A program made the translations under genes and the position numbers. The notes beneath the pieces are model-generated. The model made no database searches. It was not told where the DNA came from and saw only the letters and a list, made by a program, of their open reading frames with translations. Below are positions 52,794-61,995 of a DNA stretch of 64,000 bases, in pieces (the stretch's first letter is position 1; each line of letters begins with the position of its first letter). The DNA is taken from positions 124,001 to 188,000 of the forward strand of contig CAVZJM010000002.1 in assembly GCA_963775625.1 (NCBI GenBank), read 5' to 3'. The DNA comes from JAIBJN01 sp963775625. Its GTDB lineage: Bacteria; Actinomycetota; Thermoleophilia; Gaiellales; Gaiellaceae.

Positions 52794-53339
52794 ATGAGCG
52801 AAGCGCCGCAGCCGCCGCCCCCGCCCGGACAAGAACCGCCAGGCGGCTCCGAAGGGTCGCGGAATCTGTGGATCTACCTCGGGGTCGGCGCCGGCGTCGT
52901 CGTCCTGGCGGTCATCCTCTTCGTCGCGCTCCGGCCCGACGACGAGCCCGCTGCCACCACGACCTCCGCGCCTCAGACGACGACGGTCCAGACGACCACC
53001 GAGGTCACCACCCAGCAGACCACGACCGTCGCGACGACGACCGTGGAGACGACCACGACGACCCCGGCCGACCAGCCGCAGCGCGTGAGCGTCCAGTTCG
53101 AGAACGGCGAGGTCGTCGGCGGCCTCGTCCGGGCGGACATCGTCCAGGGCTCGCAGGTGGTCCTCGTCGTCCGTGCGGACGTGGAAGACGAGGTGCACCT
53201 CCACGGCTACGACCTGACCGCCAACGTGTCGCCAGGGCAGCCCGGGCGGATCACCTTTCGCGCGGACGACGACGGCGTGTTCGAAGTCGAGCTCGAAGAG
53301 CTCGGCGTCCCGATCGCGGAGCTGACGGTCAGCCCGTGA
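52794..53339 (+). CDS. membrane-anchored cupredoxin-like protein
   Basis: A 181-residue protein: a Pro-rich cytoplasmic start, one transmembrane helix (about residues 24-45), a Thr-rich linker of about 50 residues and a C-terminal beta domain (VVLVVRADVEDEVHLHGYDLTANVSPGQPGRITFRADDDGVFEVELEEL as separate strands) of cupredoxin type. His residues in VHLHGYD could be metal ligands; the usual Cys/Met ligands are absent. It ends 1 nt before the next gene. Confidence 0.7.
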   Translation: MSEAPQPPPPPGQEPPGGSEGSRNLWIYLGVGAGVVVLAVILFVALRPDDEPAATTTSAPQTTTVQTTTEVTTQQTTTVATTTVETTTTTPADQPQRVSVQFENGEVVGGLVRADIVQGSQVVLVVRADVEDEVHLHGYDLTANVSPGQPGRITFRADDDGVFEVELEELGVPIAELTVSP

Positions 53340-53340
53340 G

Positions 53341-54702
53341 GTGAGCCACCCGCTTGCGCACGGCCTCGGCGGCGTCAGTGACCTGCCCGTCCCGCGGTGG
53401 CTCTTCTACTACGGGGCCGCGCTCGTCCTCATCCTCTCGTTCGTCGCCCTCTGGGCGCTGTGGAAGCGACCACTGCTCGCCCGCGCGAGCGCGGGACGGC
53501 CGCTTCCCGACGGGCTCGAGCGGTTCCTCCGCAGCCGGGCGCTGCGGATCGCGGCCGGGAGCGTCTCCTTCGCGCTTCTCGTCCTCGTCACGGTCGCCGC
53601 TGCGATCGGCGACACGTCGCCCAACGAGAACTTCGCGCCGCGCTTCGTCTTCGTCGTCTTCTGGCTCGGCCTCCCCGCGCTCAGCGTTCTCTTCGGCGAC
53701 GTCTGGACGGTGCTGAGCCCGTGGCGCGCCGCCGCCGACGCGGCCGCGTGGGCGTCGGAGCGCAGCGGCGTGCGCTGGGAGACGCCGTTCGCCTACCCGG
53801 CCCGGCTCGGCCGCTGGCCCGCGGCCGCCCTCCTCTTCGCGTTCGCGGCCCTCGAGCTCGCGTACTGGGATCCGGCCGATCCACGGGCGCTCGGCCTCGC
53901 CGTCCTGCTCTACAGCGCGATCACCTGGCTCGGAATGCTCGCCTACGGCAGGGAGCGCTGGATCGAGGACGGCGAGGCCTTCGCGGTCTACTTCGGGCTC
54001 CTGGCGCGCGTCGCGCCCTTCGGCGAGCACGACGGGAGGCTGGTCGTCCGCTGGCCCTTCACCGGGCTCGCGCGCCTCGAGCCCCGTCCGGGGACGCTCG
54101 CCTTCGTCGCGGTGATGCTCGGCTCGGTCGCCTTCGACGGGTTCAGCCAGACGGAGCTCTGGGTCGACTTCCGCGCGAACCGGCTGCGCTCGGTGATCCA
54201 GCGCTCACCGGATCTCGCCGACGTGCTCGGGATGCTGCTCACCTCCGCGGGCCTGCTGCTGATGATCCTCTTCGTGGCCCTCGCCTACATCCTCGCCATG
54301 AGGGCCGCCGCGTACGCGGTGCACTACGACGGCGACCTCACCGATGCCTTCCTCGGCAGCCTCGTCCCGATCGCGCTCGCCTACGTGGTCGCCCACTACT
54401 TCTCCTTCTTCGTGCGGGAGGTGCAGTACCTGGCGCCGTTCGCGTCCGATCCCTTCGGCTTCGGCTGGGATCTCTTCGGCACCGCCGACGTCAGGCCCGA
54501 CATCGGCGTGCTCGCGCCGAAGACGATCTGGTACGCGCAGGTGGCCGCGCTCGTGATCGGCCACGTCGCCGGTCTCGTCCTCGCGCACGACAAGGCGGTC
54601 GAGCTCTTCGAGTCGCCGCGCAAGGCCGCCATCAGCCAGTACGCGATGCTGGCGCTGATGGTCGTCTACACGCTCGTCGGGCTCTGGCTGCTTTCCCAGT
54701 AG
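53341..54702 (+). CDS. multipass membrane protein opening HPLAHGLGG
   Basis: A 453-residue protein with about ten helices, starting GTG 53341 directly after the cupredoxin-like gene. The N-terminus SHPLAHGLGGVSDLPVPRWLFYYGA is highly characteristic of an actinobacterial family, some members of which are annotated as fenitrothion hydrolase; I would not infer that activity. Pairing with a cupredoxin-like domain suggests metal or electron handling at the membrane. Confidence 0.7.
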   Translation: MSHPLAHGLGGVSDLPVPRWLFYYGAALVLILSFVALWALWKRPLLARASAGRPLPDGLERFLRSRALRIAAGSVSFALLVLVTVAAAIGDTSPNENFAPRFVFVVFWLGLPALSVLFGDVWTVLSPWRAAADAAAWASERSGVRWETPFAYPARLGRWPAAALLFAFAALELAYWDPADPRALGLAVLLYSAITWLGMLAYGRERWIEDGEAFAVYFGLLARVAPFGEHDGRLVVRWPFTGLARLEPRPGTLAFVAVMLGSVAFDGFSQTELWVDFRANRLRSVIQRSPDLADVLGMLLTSAGLLLMILFVALAYILAMRAAAYAVHYDGDLTDAFLGSLVPIALAYVVAHYFSFFVREVQYLAPFASDPFGFGWDLFGTADVRPDIGVLAPKTIWYAQVAALVIGHVAGLVLAHDKAVELFESPRKAAISQYAMLALMVVYTLVGLWLLSQ

Positions 54703-54734
54703 GAAGGGAGGCCTGCCGGAGCAGGCCTCCCTTC
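54703..54734. terminator. bidirectional terminator hairpin
   Basis: GAAGGGAGGCCTGC and its complement around CGGA: a perfect 14-bp stem directly after the membrane-protein stop and 8 nt from the stop of the convergent phosphatase. A short T-containing tract (TGCGTTT) follows. Confidence 0.8.
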
Positions 54735-54742
54735 TGCGTTTC

Positions 54743-56370
54743 CTAGTCCTTCGGCAGCCGGACGGCTCTACCGTCGAAGGCCGCCCCGCTCCTGATCCCC
54801 ATCGACCTCAGGATCGTGGGAAGGATGTCCACGGACCGCAGCTCGTAGGCCGGCGAGGCGCCCGCCTTGAGACCGTCGGCCCAGAAGACGATCGGGATCT
54901 CCTGAACCGGCTCCTGGGCACCGCCGTGATCCCCGGCGACGCCGTAGCTCGAGTTGTCCTGGAGCAGGCCCACGACGTCGGCCGCGAACGGTGCGGCCAT
55001 GGTGTTGACGAGCTCCTGCGCGTGCCGCCTCCACCACTTCCGCTCGCTCCTTCGTCATCGGGGTCGAGGTGTCCGTCGTGTAGAGGACGTACCTGTTCCC
55101 CTTGCGGTAGTAGGAGGCGATCACGCTCGGCAGGGTCGCCATGGCCGCCGCGGCCTCCTTCTTCTTCCTCAGCGACTGGTCGAGGAGCCACGTGCGGACG
55201 GCGCTGTCCTGGTAGTTGAACGCGACGTTGCCGGTGGCCAGGAGCGGCGCCAGCTCAGGCTGGGGCATGAGGTACGTCTCGTCCGCGTCCTGCCCGTAGT
55301 ACCAGTTGAAGTTGCTGCGGCCGGGGGCGACGATCCCGTGGAAGTTCAGCGCGGGATTGCCGGCATGGTCGGTGGTGAGGACGATCAGGGTCTCGTCGAG
55401 CTCGCCGCGGTCACGAAGCTTGTCGATCAGGCGGCCGAGCTGGTCGTCCGCGTTCTTGGCGATGAAGCGCAGGTGAACCTGGTCGAACGGCGCGGGGAGA
55501 CGTGCCGGTGTCCGTGATCCCGCCCCACATGTGCCCGACCTTGTCGACGCCCCCGAAGCTCACGAGCATCCCGCTCCAGGGCTCGTTGTCCATCATCGCC
55601 AGCGCCGCGTCGGCGACCCAGGTGTCGCCGCCCAGATGGGCCGGGTCGAGCCCGGGCACGAACCGATTCCCGTCCTCCGGGTACATGCACGCCGGACAGT
55701 CCGTCCGCGTGCCGTAGTCGAGGTTCGCGTTCGAGTCGATGTAGAAGCGCCCGCAGGACGGCTCCGAGAGGTACGTGGGCACCGCCACACCGGTCGGCCC
55801 CCGGTACGTGTTGCCGGAGCCGTCGCAGTTGAAGTTCCGCCCGCTGAACGTGACGATGATGTCCGCCGACGGACCACCCGACGTGTATGTCGCCGTCGGC
55901 TTCTCCCCGACGGTGATGAACTTCGTGCCCGGGAACGACTCGTGGAGGAAGTCCCCGAGCCTCGGGACTCCCGAGGCGCTCTGAAGCGCGAAGAACTGAT
56001 CCGCTGAAAGGCTGGAGGTCACGAAGAACGCGCCGTCGCCCTCTTCGAGGACGTCGTCGACGTCACGCTGGACCTCGTCCGACCAGCCCATGTTCTTGGG
56101 CAGGACGCCGGTGGCGAGAACGTTGTGGGTGATCACCGTCTCGGCGCCCATGTGCCCGAGATAGGCGTTCCGGTAGTTGACTCCGCCCTCCATGAGCGTG
56201 CGGACGTTGTCCATGTCGAAGGTGTCGACGTAGTCCGGCCTCATCTGGTCGATCACGACGACGAGCACGCGCGTCGGGCGCTCGCGCGAGGCGATCGCTG
56301 GCGCGGCCGTCGCGAGGCCGACTGCGAGGACGACGAGCATCAAGCCGAGCCGTACGAGCCTGCGTCTCAT
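54743..56370 (-). pseudogene. alkaline phosphatase/phosphodiesterase family protein, two frameshifts
   Basis: A secreted protein (signal peptide 1-28) of the alkaline phosphatase superfamily: VLVVVIDQMRPDYVDTF carries the metal Asp and GHMGAETVITHNV the nucleophile Thr; FGGVDKVGHMWGG and TDHAGNPALNFHG supply later metal ligands, the latter only in another frame. One base too many in a CCCC run (55494-55497) breaks the frame after residue about 292, and a second shift near 55035 breaks it again. Restoring both gives a continuous about 541-residue protein. Sequence error or a young pseudogene. Confidence 0.75.
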
Positions 56371-56441
56371 GTCTCCTCCCTAGGTCCCTGCGAAGCTGCG
56401 CGGACGCTAACAGGCAGGCGGCGTGCTGACTAGGAGGGCTC

Positions 56442-57311
56442 CTAGGAGTACGACTTCCGGGCCGCGGCCCAACGCGGGTCGTCCCGCCGGATCGTGTCGG
56501 GGTCGATGCCGCGGTCCTCGGCCAGCGCCAGCGTGAGGAGCTGGAAGCGGACGATGTCCACGACCGGGTGCTCGGTCGGGACGAGGGTCGTGTCGGCGCC
56601 GATCTCGCCGAGGGCGCGAACGACGTCCCGGGCGCGCTCGGCGGCGCGACCGTCGCCCTCGAGGACGAACGCGCGAACGGTCTCGTCGATCGCCGCGAGG
56701 TGGCCGTGGAGAATCTGCTCGACGTGATGGGCCTCGGTGGGGATGTGGACGCCCTCGCGCAGCTTGAGCGCGGCCTCGCGGGCGGTCGGCAGGTCGCGGC
56801 CGGCACCGACGACCGCGATCCGCCCGTGGCCGAAGACCGGGAAAGGGGCCTCGGCGAGCACGCGCTCGACCGCGGTCGGGAGCCCGGAGACGTCCTCGCC
56901 CCGCAGGGCCGCCAGCGCGGCGACGGCGGCCGTGTAGCTCGCCGTGTGGCAGTACGACTCCTCCACCTCGGGCGTGACGACGATCACCTCGTCCGCGATG
57001 TCGGCGAGCGGGCTCTCCTCCTTGCCCGTGACGAGCCAGGAGGGCCCGGAGAACGCCCGCACCGCCTCGAGCGTCATCGACGTCCTGCCCTCGTGGCTGA
57101 CGACGACGAGGAGGTCGGCGTCCGGCGGCGAGAGCACCGCCTCGAGCGCCTGGACGGCGCTGCCACCCGTCTGGGCGGCGTGGAACGAGGTGCCGCAGCC
57201 GGTGAAGACGACGCGGCCGTCCGGCAGCCGGCGGTCGCCGACGCGCGCCGGGACCTCCCGGAGCCACTCGGGCTGGGCGAAGACCGCCTTGCGCGTGAGC
57301 TCGCCGGGCAC
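56442..57311 (-). CDS. SIS-domain protein (sugar isomerase/GlmS-C-like)
   Basis: A 289-residue protein with two SIS domains: VVFTGCGTSFHAAQTGG and HEGRTSMTLEAV in the first, VVGAGRDLPTAREAALKLREG in the second, as in the isomerase half of GlmS and the AgaS/FrlB proteins. It binds a phospho-sugar. GTG 57311 is the start. No glutaminase domain is present, so it is not GlmS. Confidence 0.85.
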   Translation of the reverse strand: MPGELTRKAVFAQPEWLREVPARVGDRRLPDGRVVFTGCGTSFHAAQTGGSAVQALEAVLSPPDADLLVVVSHEGRTSMTLEAVRAFSGPSWLVTGKEESPLADIADEVIVVTPEVEESYCHTASYTAAVAALAALRGEDVSGLPTAVERVLAEAPFPVFGHGRIAVVGAGRDLPTAREAALKLREGVHIPTEAHHVEQILHGHLAAIDETVRAFVLEGDGRAAERARDVVRALGEIGADTTLVPTEHPVVDIVRFQLLTLALAEDRGIDPDTIRRDDPRWAAARKSYS

Positions 57312-57337
57312 CGGAGCCGCGAAAGTACCATGCCGGG

Positions 57338-57760
57338 ATGGAGGGCTACCGCTTCGTCCTGCCGCGCGAGGTCGAGTTCCGCGACATCGACGCCGCCGGT
57401 CACGTCAACAACGCGGTCTACCTCACCTACCTGGAGACGGCGCGGATCCGCTATCTGATCGACGTCCTGGGCCCGCAGTTCGCCTACGAGGTCTCGTTGA
57501 TCCTCGCTCACATCGAGGTCGACTTCCGCTCGCCGGCCAGATTTCCCGAGACGCTCGACCTCGGCGCACGCGTCACCCGCCTCGGCACGAAGAGCTTCGA
57601 CATGGAGCACGAGGTCCAGGGCGGAGACGGGCGCATCGTGCTGGAGGCGTCCTCCGTCCTGGTTGCCTACGACTACGAGGCGAACGCGCCCATGGCGGTC
57701 CCCGAGGACTGGCGCGCCCGCCTCGACGCCTACGAAGAGAGGAGCTCTGTGGCTACATGA
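57338..57760 (+). CDS. acyl-CoA thioesterase (4HBT hotdog fold)
   Basis: A 140-residue protein with the 4HBT motif VEFRDIDAAGHVNNAVYLTYLETAR, whose Asp is catalytic, and IEVDFRSPARFPETLDLG in the core helix-strand unit. It hydrolyses acyl-CoA thioesters. The start is 26 nt from the divergent SIS gene. Its stop overlaps the M16 start (ATGA). Confidence 0.9.
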   Translation: MEGYRFVLPREVEFRDIDAAGHVNNAVYLTYLETARIRYLIDVLGPQFAYEVSLILAHIEVDFRSPARFPETLDLGARVTRLGTKSFDMEHEVQGGDGRIVLEASSVLVAYDYEANAPMAVPEDWRARLDAYEERSSVAT

Positions 57761-59043
57761 GCGTGACGACGAAGACGTTCGAGAAGACGACCCTCCCGAA
57801 CGGCCTGCGGGTCGTCACGGCGGACATGCCACAGGCGAAGTCGGTCGCCTGCTTCGTCATGCTCGCGGCCGGCTCGCGCTACGAGACCAAGGACACGAAC
57901 GGCATCGCGCATTTCGCCGAGCACATGTTCTTCAAGGGGACGGAGGACCGGCCCAGCGCCCGTGACATCGCCGGCGATATCGACTCGATCGGCGGCGAGT
58001 TCAACGCGTTCACGGGTAAGGAGTACACGGGCTACTACGTCAAGTGCGCGGCCGAGCACCGCGACACGGCGCTCGACGTGCTCGTGGACATGCTCCGCAA
58101 CTCGAAGTTCGACCCCGAGGAGATCGAGCGCGAGAAGGGCGTGATCGTCGAGGAGATGAACATGTACTACGACACCCCGCGCGACTATGTCGACGGGGTG
58201 TACGACGAGCTGCTCTACGGCGACCAGCCGCTCGGCTGGGACATCATCGGGACGAAGGAGACCGTGCGCGGGGCAACCCGCGAGACGTTCCTCGACTACC
58301 TCGACCGCTGGTACCGCGCCCCGCGAATGGTCGCCGGCCTGGCCGGAGCGGTCGGAGACGACGCCGTCGACCGCGTCGCGTCGCTGCTCGGCGACGTCCC
58401 CGACGGTGCGGCCGGTGCGCCGCCGCCCGTGAGCTGGGAGCAGGACGCGCCGCGCGTCAAGCTGCACACGAAGACCTCCGACCAGGCCCACGTGCGCATG
58501 GGCGTCCACAGCTATCAGCTCGGGCACCCCGACCGCTACCCTCTGATGCTCCTGGCCACCGTCCTCGGCGGCGGCATGTCGTCCCGCCTCTTCACCGAGG
58601 TCCGGGAGCGCCGCGGGCTCGCGTACTACATCTACGGCTACAACCAGGGCTATACCGACGCCGGCACGCTCTTCGCCCAGGGCGGCGTGGACATCCAGCG
58701 GATCGACGAGGCCGTCTCGACCATCGTGCGCGAGTTCGGGCGCATCGCCGCCGAGCCCGTCGACGCCGACGAGCTGGAGAAGGCGCGCAACTTCGCCAAG
58801 GGGCGCCTGGTGCTCTCGCTCGAGGATCCCAAGGGGACGATCTCCTTCGGGCTCCGTGACGAGGTGCTCGAGGGCCGAATCCGCGAGCCCGAGGAGGTTC
58901 TCGCAGCCCTCGACCAGGTCACGCTGGACGACCTGCACCGGGTCGCGCAGGACATCATCCGTGAGGAGCGGCTGAACCTCGCGGTGATCGGGCCGTTCGA
59001 CGACCCGGGCCGCTTCGAGGCTCTGCTCGCGCTCTCGGGCTAG
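57757..59043 (+). CDS. M16-family zinc metalloprotease (pitrilysin-like)
   Basis: A 428-residue protease with HFAEHMF (the inverted HxxEH zinc motif) near residue 50 and the distal Glu in EIEREKGVIVEEMNMYYDTPRDYV. The C-terminal half has the R/Y motif region RRGLAYYIYGYNQGY. Such enzymes degrade or process peptides in the cytoplasm or process secreted proteins. It is translationally coupled to the thioesterase. Confidence 0.92.
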   Translation: MSVTTKTFEKTTLPNGLRVVTADMPQAKSVACFVMLAAGSRYETKDTNGIAHFAEHMFFKGTEDRPSARDIAGDIDSIGGEFNAFTGKEYTGYYVKCAAEHRDTALDVLVDMLRNSKFDPEEIEREKGVIVEEMNMYYDTPRDYVDGVYDELLYGDQPLGWDIIGTKETVRGATRETFLDYLDRWYRAPRMVAGLAGAVGDDAVDRVASLLGDVPDGAAGAPPPVSWEQDAPRVKLHTKTSDQAHVRMGVHSYQLGHPDRYPLMLLATVLGGGMSSRLFTEVRERRGLAYYIYGYNQGYTDAGTLFAQGGVDIQRIDEAVSTIVREFGRIAAEPVDADELEKARNFAKGRLVLSLEDPKGTISFGLRDEVLEGRIREPEEVLAALDQVTLDDLHRVAQDIIREERLNLAVIGPFDDPGRFEALLALSG

Positions 59044-60149
59044 GGCGTCAGCTCGTACGGGAAGTCCGTCAGGACCTCGCAGCCGTCTTCGGTGACGAGG
59101 ACGAGGTCCTCGAGGCGGCAGCCCCCGAAGCCCTTCCGGTAGAGGCCGGGCTCGACCGCGAGCACGTCGCCCGCGACGATCTCCTCGCCGACCCGGCCCA
59201 GCCCCGGCAGCTCGTGCACCTCGAGGCCGACGCCGTGGCCGAGGCTGTGGAAGAAGCCCTCCTCCAGGACCTGGCCGGGCTCCTTCGCTGAGCTGGGTCT
59301 CGTAGCCGTGGGACTCGAAGAGCTCGCAGACCACCCGGTGCGCCTCGGCGCCCTGATTCCCGGGCGGATGGCCGCGTAGGCGACGTCGAGCGCCTCGCGC
59401 ACGAGCGCGTGGTAGCGGGCGAGCTCCTCGGGAGGCTCGCCGAGACAGAACGTGCGGGTCATGTCCGCGTAGCAGCCCGAGACCGGATCGCGCGGGAAGA
59501 GGTCGACGACGATCGGCTCGCCCTCGCCGATCGGGCCCGTGGCCCGGCTCGTGGCCGATCGGTGGTCTGCGACCCCGCCGAGACGAGGATGACGTCGTCG
59601 ACCATCACGCCCTCCTCGCTGAAGACACGCATCGCCTCGGTCTGGAGGTGCCTCGCAGGTGAGCGCGCCGCCGTCGCGCAGGCGCGCGCGGATGGCGTCC
59701 ATCGCACGCTCCGCCGCTCGCTGGGACCGGCGAATGCCCGTCGAGCTCGGCCTCCGTCTTGACGCGCCGCCGCTCGTCGAAGAGCTCGCCCCTTGGCCTC
59801 GACCTCGATCGCGTTCGCGCGCAGGTAATCGGCGACCTCGAGCGGGAAGTCTCGCGGCGTGACCGCCGACTCGACGTCTGCCGCGCGACAGGCCCGCAGC
59901 ACCAGCTCGGTCGTCAGCCGATGCCAGCCCAAGCCCTGTTCGACGAGCTCGTCGAGGCCGAGCTCCTCGAGCGGCACCGTCTCGAGACCCTCGACCTCCG
60001 CGCAGCCGCGGCACCTCGAGCGAGCCGACGTACGCCGTGCGCGTTCCGTTCCGCTCTACGTAGACGAACGGGTCGGTGATGGCCACCGGCACCTCGTGGC
60101 GCAGCTCGGGCGAGCGGATGGTGTCGCCGAAGATGATGACGTCAGGCAC
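59040..60149 (-). CDS. Xaa-Pro aminopeptidase-like gene, riddled with single-base frameshifts
   Basis: The frame 59040-60149 is open but only parts of it are the protein. Following the M24 peptidase sequence across frames needs about eight indels, near 60000, 59788, 59738, 59655, 59563, 59536, 59355 and 59288. The recovered parts include the N-terminal domain (VPLEELGLDELVEQGLGWHR), metal ligands DLFPRDPVSGCYADMTRTF, LGHGVGLEVHE and VEPGLYRKGFGGCRLEDLV. Every piece is well conserved, so the gene was functional or nearly so before the indels. Start GTG 60149. Confidence 0.7.
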   Translation of the reverse strand: MPDVIIFGDTIRSPELRHEVPVAITDPFVYVERNGTRTAYVGSLEVPRLRGGRGSRDGAARGARPRRARRTGLGLASADDRAGAAGLSRGRRRVGGHAARLPARGRRLPARERDRGRGQGASSSTSGGASRRRPSSTGIRRSQRAAERAMDAIRARLRDGGALTCEAPPDRGDACLQRGGRDGRRRHPRLGGVADHRSATSRATGPIGEGEPIVVDLFPRDPVSGCYADMTRTFCLGEPPEELARYHALVREALDVAYAAIRPGIRAPRRTGWSASSSSPTATRPSSAKEPGQVLEEGFFHSLGHGVGLEVHELPGLGRVGEEIVAGDVLAVEPGLYRKGFGGCRLEDLVLVTEDGCEVLTDFPYELTP

Positions 60150-60174
60150 GGCTCCGGATGGTAGCCGCTCCCGG

Positions 60175-60180
60175 TAGATT
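60175..60180 (+). promoter_or_regulatory. -10 box of the leaderless amidohydrolase gene
   Basis: TAGATT lies 6 nt before GTG 60187, with no ribosome binding site. Confidence 0.5.
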
Positions 60181-60186
60181 CACTGC

Positions 60187-61344
60187 GTGGATGCCGTTCT
60201 CGAGCGTGCGCGTGGGCTCGTCGAGCTCTACGAGAAGGAGGCGCGGGCACTCCTCCCGAACGGGGCCACCCTCTTCGACGCGCACGTCCACGTCGGACGC
60301 GACATCGACGGCATGGTCGCCCCCTATGAGGACCTGGTCGCCTTTCTGGAGCGATGGAACGTGGAGCGGGCCTTTGCGTTCTGCATGGACGAGCCCGACC
60401 GGGAGCCGGCGTTTCGGGCCGCAAACGACCGCACGCTCGCGGCGGCGGAACGGTCCGAGGGCCTCCTCGTCCCCTTCGTCCGCCTCGACCTCGCCGAGGA
60501 GCCGATCGAGGAGGCAACGCGGGCGCTCGACCTCGGCGCAAGGGGGATCAAGCTCCACCCCAGGGCGCAGGGCTTCCTGCTCGACGACCAGCGGCTCGAG
60601 CCCGTGTTCGCGCTTGCGGCCGAGCGCGGCGTGCCGATCCTCATCCACGGCGGGCGGGGGTTGCCGCCGATCGCCGAGCACCTCCGCAAGCTGCACGAGG
60701 CGTATCCGGAGGCCTCGCTCATCATCGCGCACGCCGGCATCGCCGATCTCGCCGCGCTCTCGGAGTGCTTCGCGGGACGGCCGCGCGTCTACTTCGACAC
60801 CTCCGTCTGGAGCGCCATCGACCTCCTCGACATGTTCGCGCGCATCTCGCCCGGCCAGGTGCTGTACGCCTCCGACTACCCCTACGGGCAGCAGCCCGGC
60901 TCCCTCCTCCTCGCCGTTCGCACCGCGCTCCTTGCGGCGCTCTCGGAGGACGAGCTGCGCGACATGCTAAGCCGCTCCGCGGCACGCATCGCCGATGGGG
61001 AGCCGCCCGCGCCGCTCACGGCACCCCGGGGCTTCGGACACCTCGATCAGCCGCTGAGCTTCGCGCGGATCCACCACTACCTGGCCATGGCCACGCCGCT
61101 CCTGTGGACCCGGCAGGCCGACACGATCGGCGTCCTCGGCCTCGCGCTCAACGCCTGCGCGGAGCGCGACGGGCACGCGGAGGAGCGGGAGCGGATCGCG
61201 GAGCTGCTGGGAGCCGCGCGGGACCTCTGGCGCACGCTGCCGGAGGCCGAGGACGAGGCCGAGGTGAGGACCCTCAGCCGCGCCACCTTCCGCCTCATCC
61301 ACATCGCGGACATCCTCACGCTGACGCTGGATCCTGTCCGCTAG
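60187..61344 (+). CDS. amidohydrolase-superfamily metal hydrolase
   Basis: A 385-residue TIM-barrel enzyme. Metal motif FDAHVHVG near residue 31; KLHPRAQGF (the lysine-strand), ILIHGGRG, IIAHAGIAD and YASDYPYGQ mark strands 4 to 8. The last about 110 residues form an extra helical part. It hydrolyses a C-N or C-O bond or decarboxylates; substrate unknown. The catalytic Asp is in strand 8. Confidence 0.85.
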   Translation: MDAVLERARGLVELYEKEARALLPNGATLFDAHVHVGRDIDGMVAPYEDLVAFLERWNVERAFAFCMDEPDREPAFRAANDRTLAAAERSEGLLVPFVRLDLAEEPIEEATRALDLGARGIKLHPRAQGFLLDDQRLEPVFALAAERGVPILIHGGRGLPPIAEHLRKLHEAYPEASLIIAHAGIADLAALSECFAGRPRVYFDTSVWSAIDLLDMFARISPGQVLYASDYPYGQQPGSLLLAVRTALLAALSEDELRDMLSRSAARIADGEPPAPLTAPRGFGHLDQPLSFARIHHYLAMATPLLWTRQADTIGVLGLALNACAERDGHAEERERIAELLGAARDLWRTLPEAEDEAEVRTLSRATFRLIHIADILTLTLDPVR

Positions 61345-61345
61345 C

Positions 61346-61378
61346 GCCATGCCCCGGGGACAGGCCCAGTCCGTGGCC
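61346..61378. repeat. GC-rich palindromic repeat, copy 2
   Basis: GCCATGCCCCGGGGACAGGCCC, eight bases, then CGTGGCC: an imperfect relative of the 37714-37746 repeat, directly after the amidohydrolase stop. A 6-bp hairpin GTGTCC-AGAAC-GGACAC follows at 61450-61466. Confidence 0.5.
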
Positions 61379-61473
61379 GGATGGGACAAGGCCATCGGCG
61401 CAGACCGACGTCTTGCCGCGAACCCGCGGAGAGGAGAACGAGCCCGGCGGTGTCCAGAACGGACACGTCGGAG

Positions 61474-61494
61474 GGACAGGCCCCGGGCGTGTCC
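61474..61494. repeat. GC-rich palindromic repeat, copy 3
   Basis: GGACAGGCCCCGGGCGTGTCC, sharing the CAG-CCC-CGGGCGTG half with copy 1. It overlaps the GTG start (61489) of the nucleotidyltransferase gene. Confidence 0.5.
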
Positions 61495-61995
61495 GTAGGG
61501 GCCGTCGTCCTCGCCGCTGGCGCGGCTACGCGCTTCGGCTCGCCGAAGCAGCGGCTGCTGGTGCCGCGGGTGCTGGAGCGATTGCAGGAGGCGGCCGTCG
61601 ATGACGTGGTCGTCGTTGCCGGCGCCTATCCCCTGGAGCTGGACGCCGGTGCGCGTCGTCGACCTGCCTCGATTGGGAGCTCGGGCCCGGGGCATCGCTG
61701 CGCTGCGGGCTCTCGCGCACTGGCGCCGGAGGCGGAGGCCGCGGTGGTCGTCCTCGCCGACGGGCCCGAGCTGGCTCCGGCGGCGGTCTCCCGCGTCCTC
61801 GACGCCTGGCGCAGCGGCGCCGGGGCGCTCGTCGCGGCGAGCTACGCCGGCGAGCGCGGGCATCCCATCGTCGTCGCCCGGGAGCTGTGGAGCTCGGTCC
61901 CCGACGAGGGCCTGCGCGCCTTCGAGCCGGTGCTCGTGCCGTGCGACGACCTCGGCCCGCCCGGGGACGTCGACCGGCTGGAGGACCTCACGTGA
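61489..61995 (+). CDS. MobA-like nucleotidyltransferase, internally frameshifted
   Basis: A 168-residue open frame from GTG 61489. The start VGAVVLAAGAATRFGSPKQ is the NTP-binding motif of MobA/MocA-type transferases that attach CMP or AMP to molybdopterin. Between about 61649 and 61716, three single-base insertions (net in frame) garble a stretch that otherwise reads VRVVD, CLDWELGPGASLRCGLS and ALAPEAEA. A short loop after SPKQ is also missing compared with relatives. Sequence error or a decaying gene. Confidence 0.65.
   Translation: MSVGAVVLAAGAATRFGSPKQRLLVPRVLERLQEAAVDDVVVVAGAYPLELDAGARRRPASIGSSGPGHRCAAGSRALAPEAEAAVVVLADGPELAPAAVSRVLDAWRSGAGALVAASYAGERGHPIVVARELWSSVPDEGLRAFEPVLVPCDDLGPPGDVDRLEDLT

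Noticed and set aside
59040..60149. Programmed ribosomal frameshifting in the Xaa-Pro peptidase gene
   Set aside because: Eight shifts, no slippery site plus pseudoknot pattern; sequence error or decay is far simpler.
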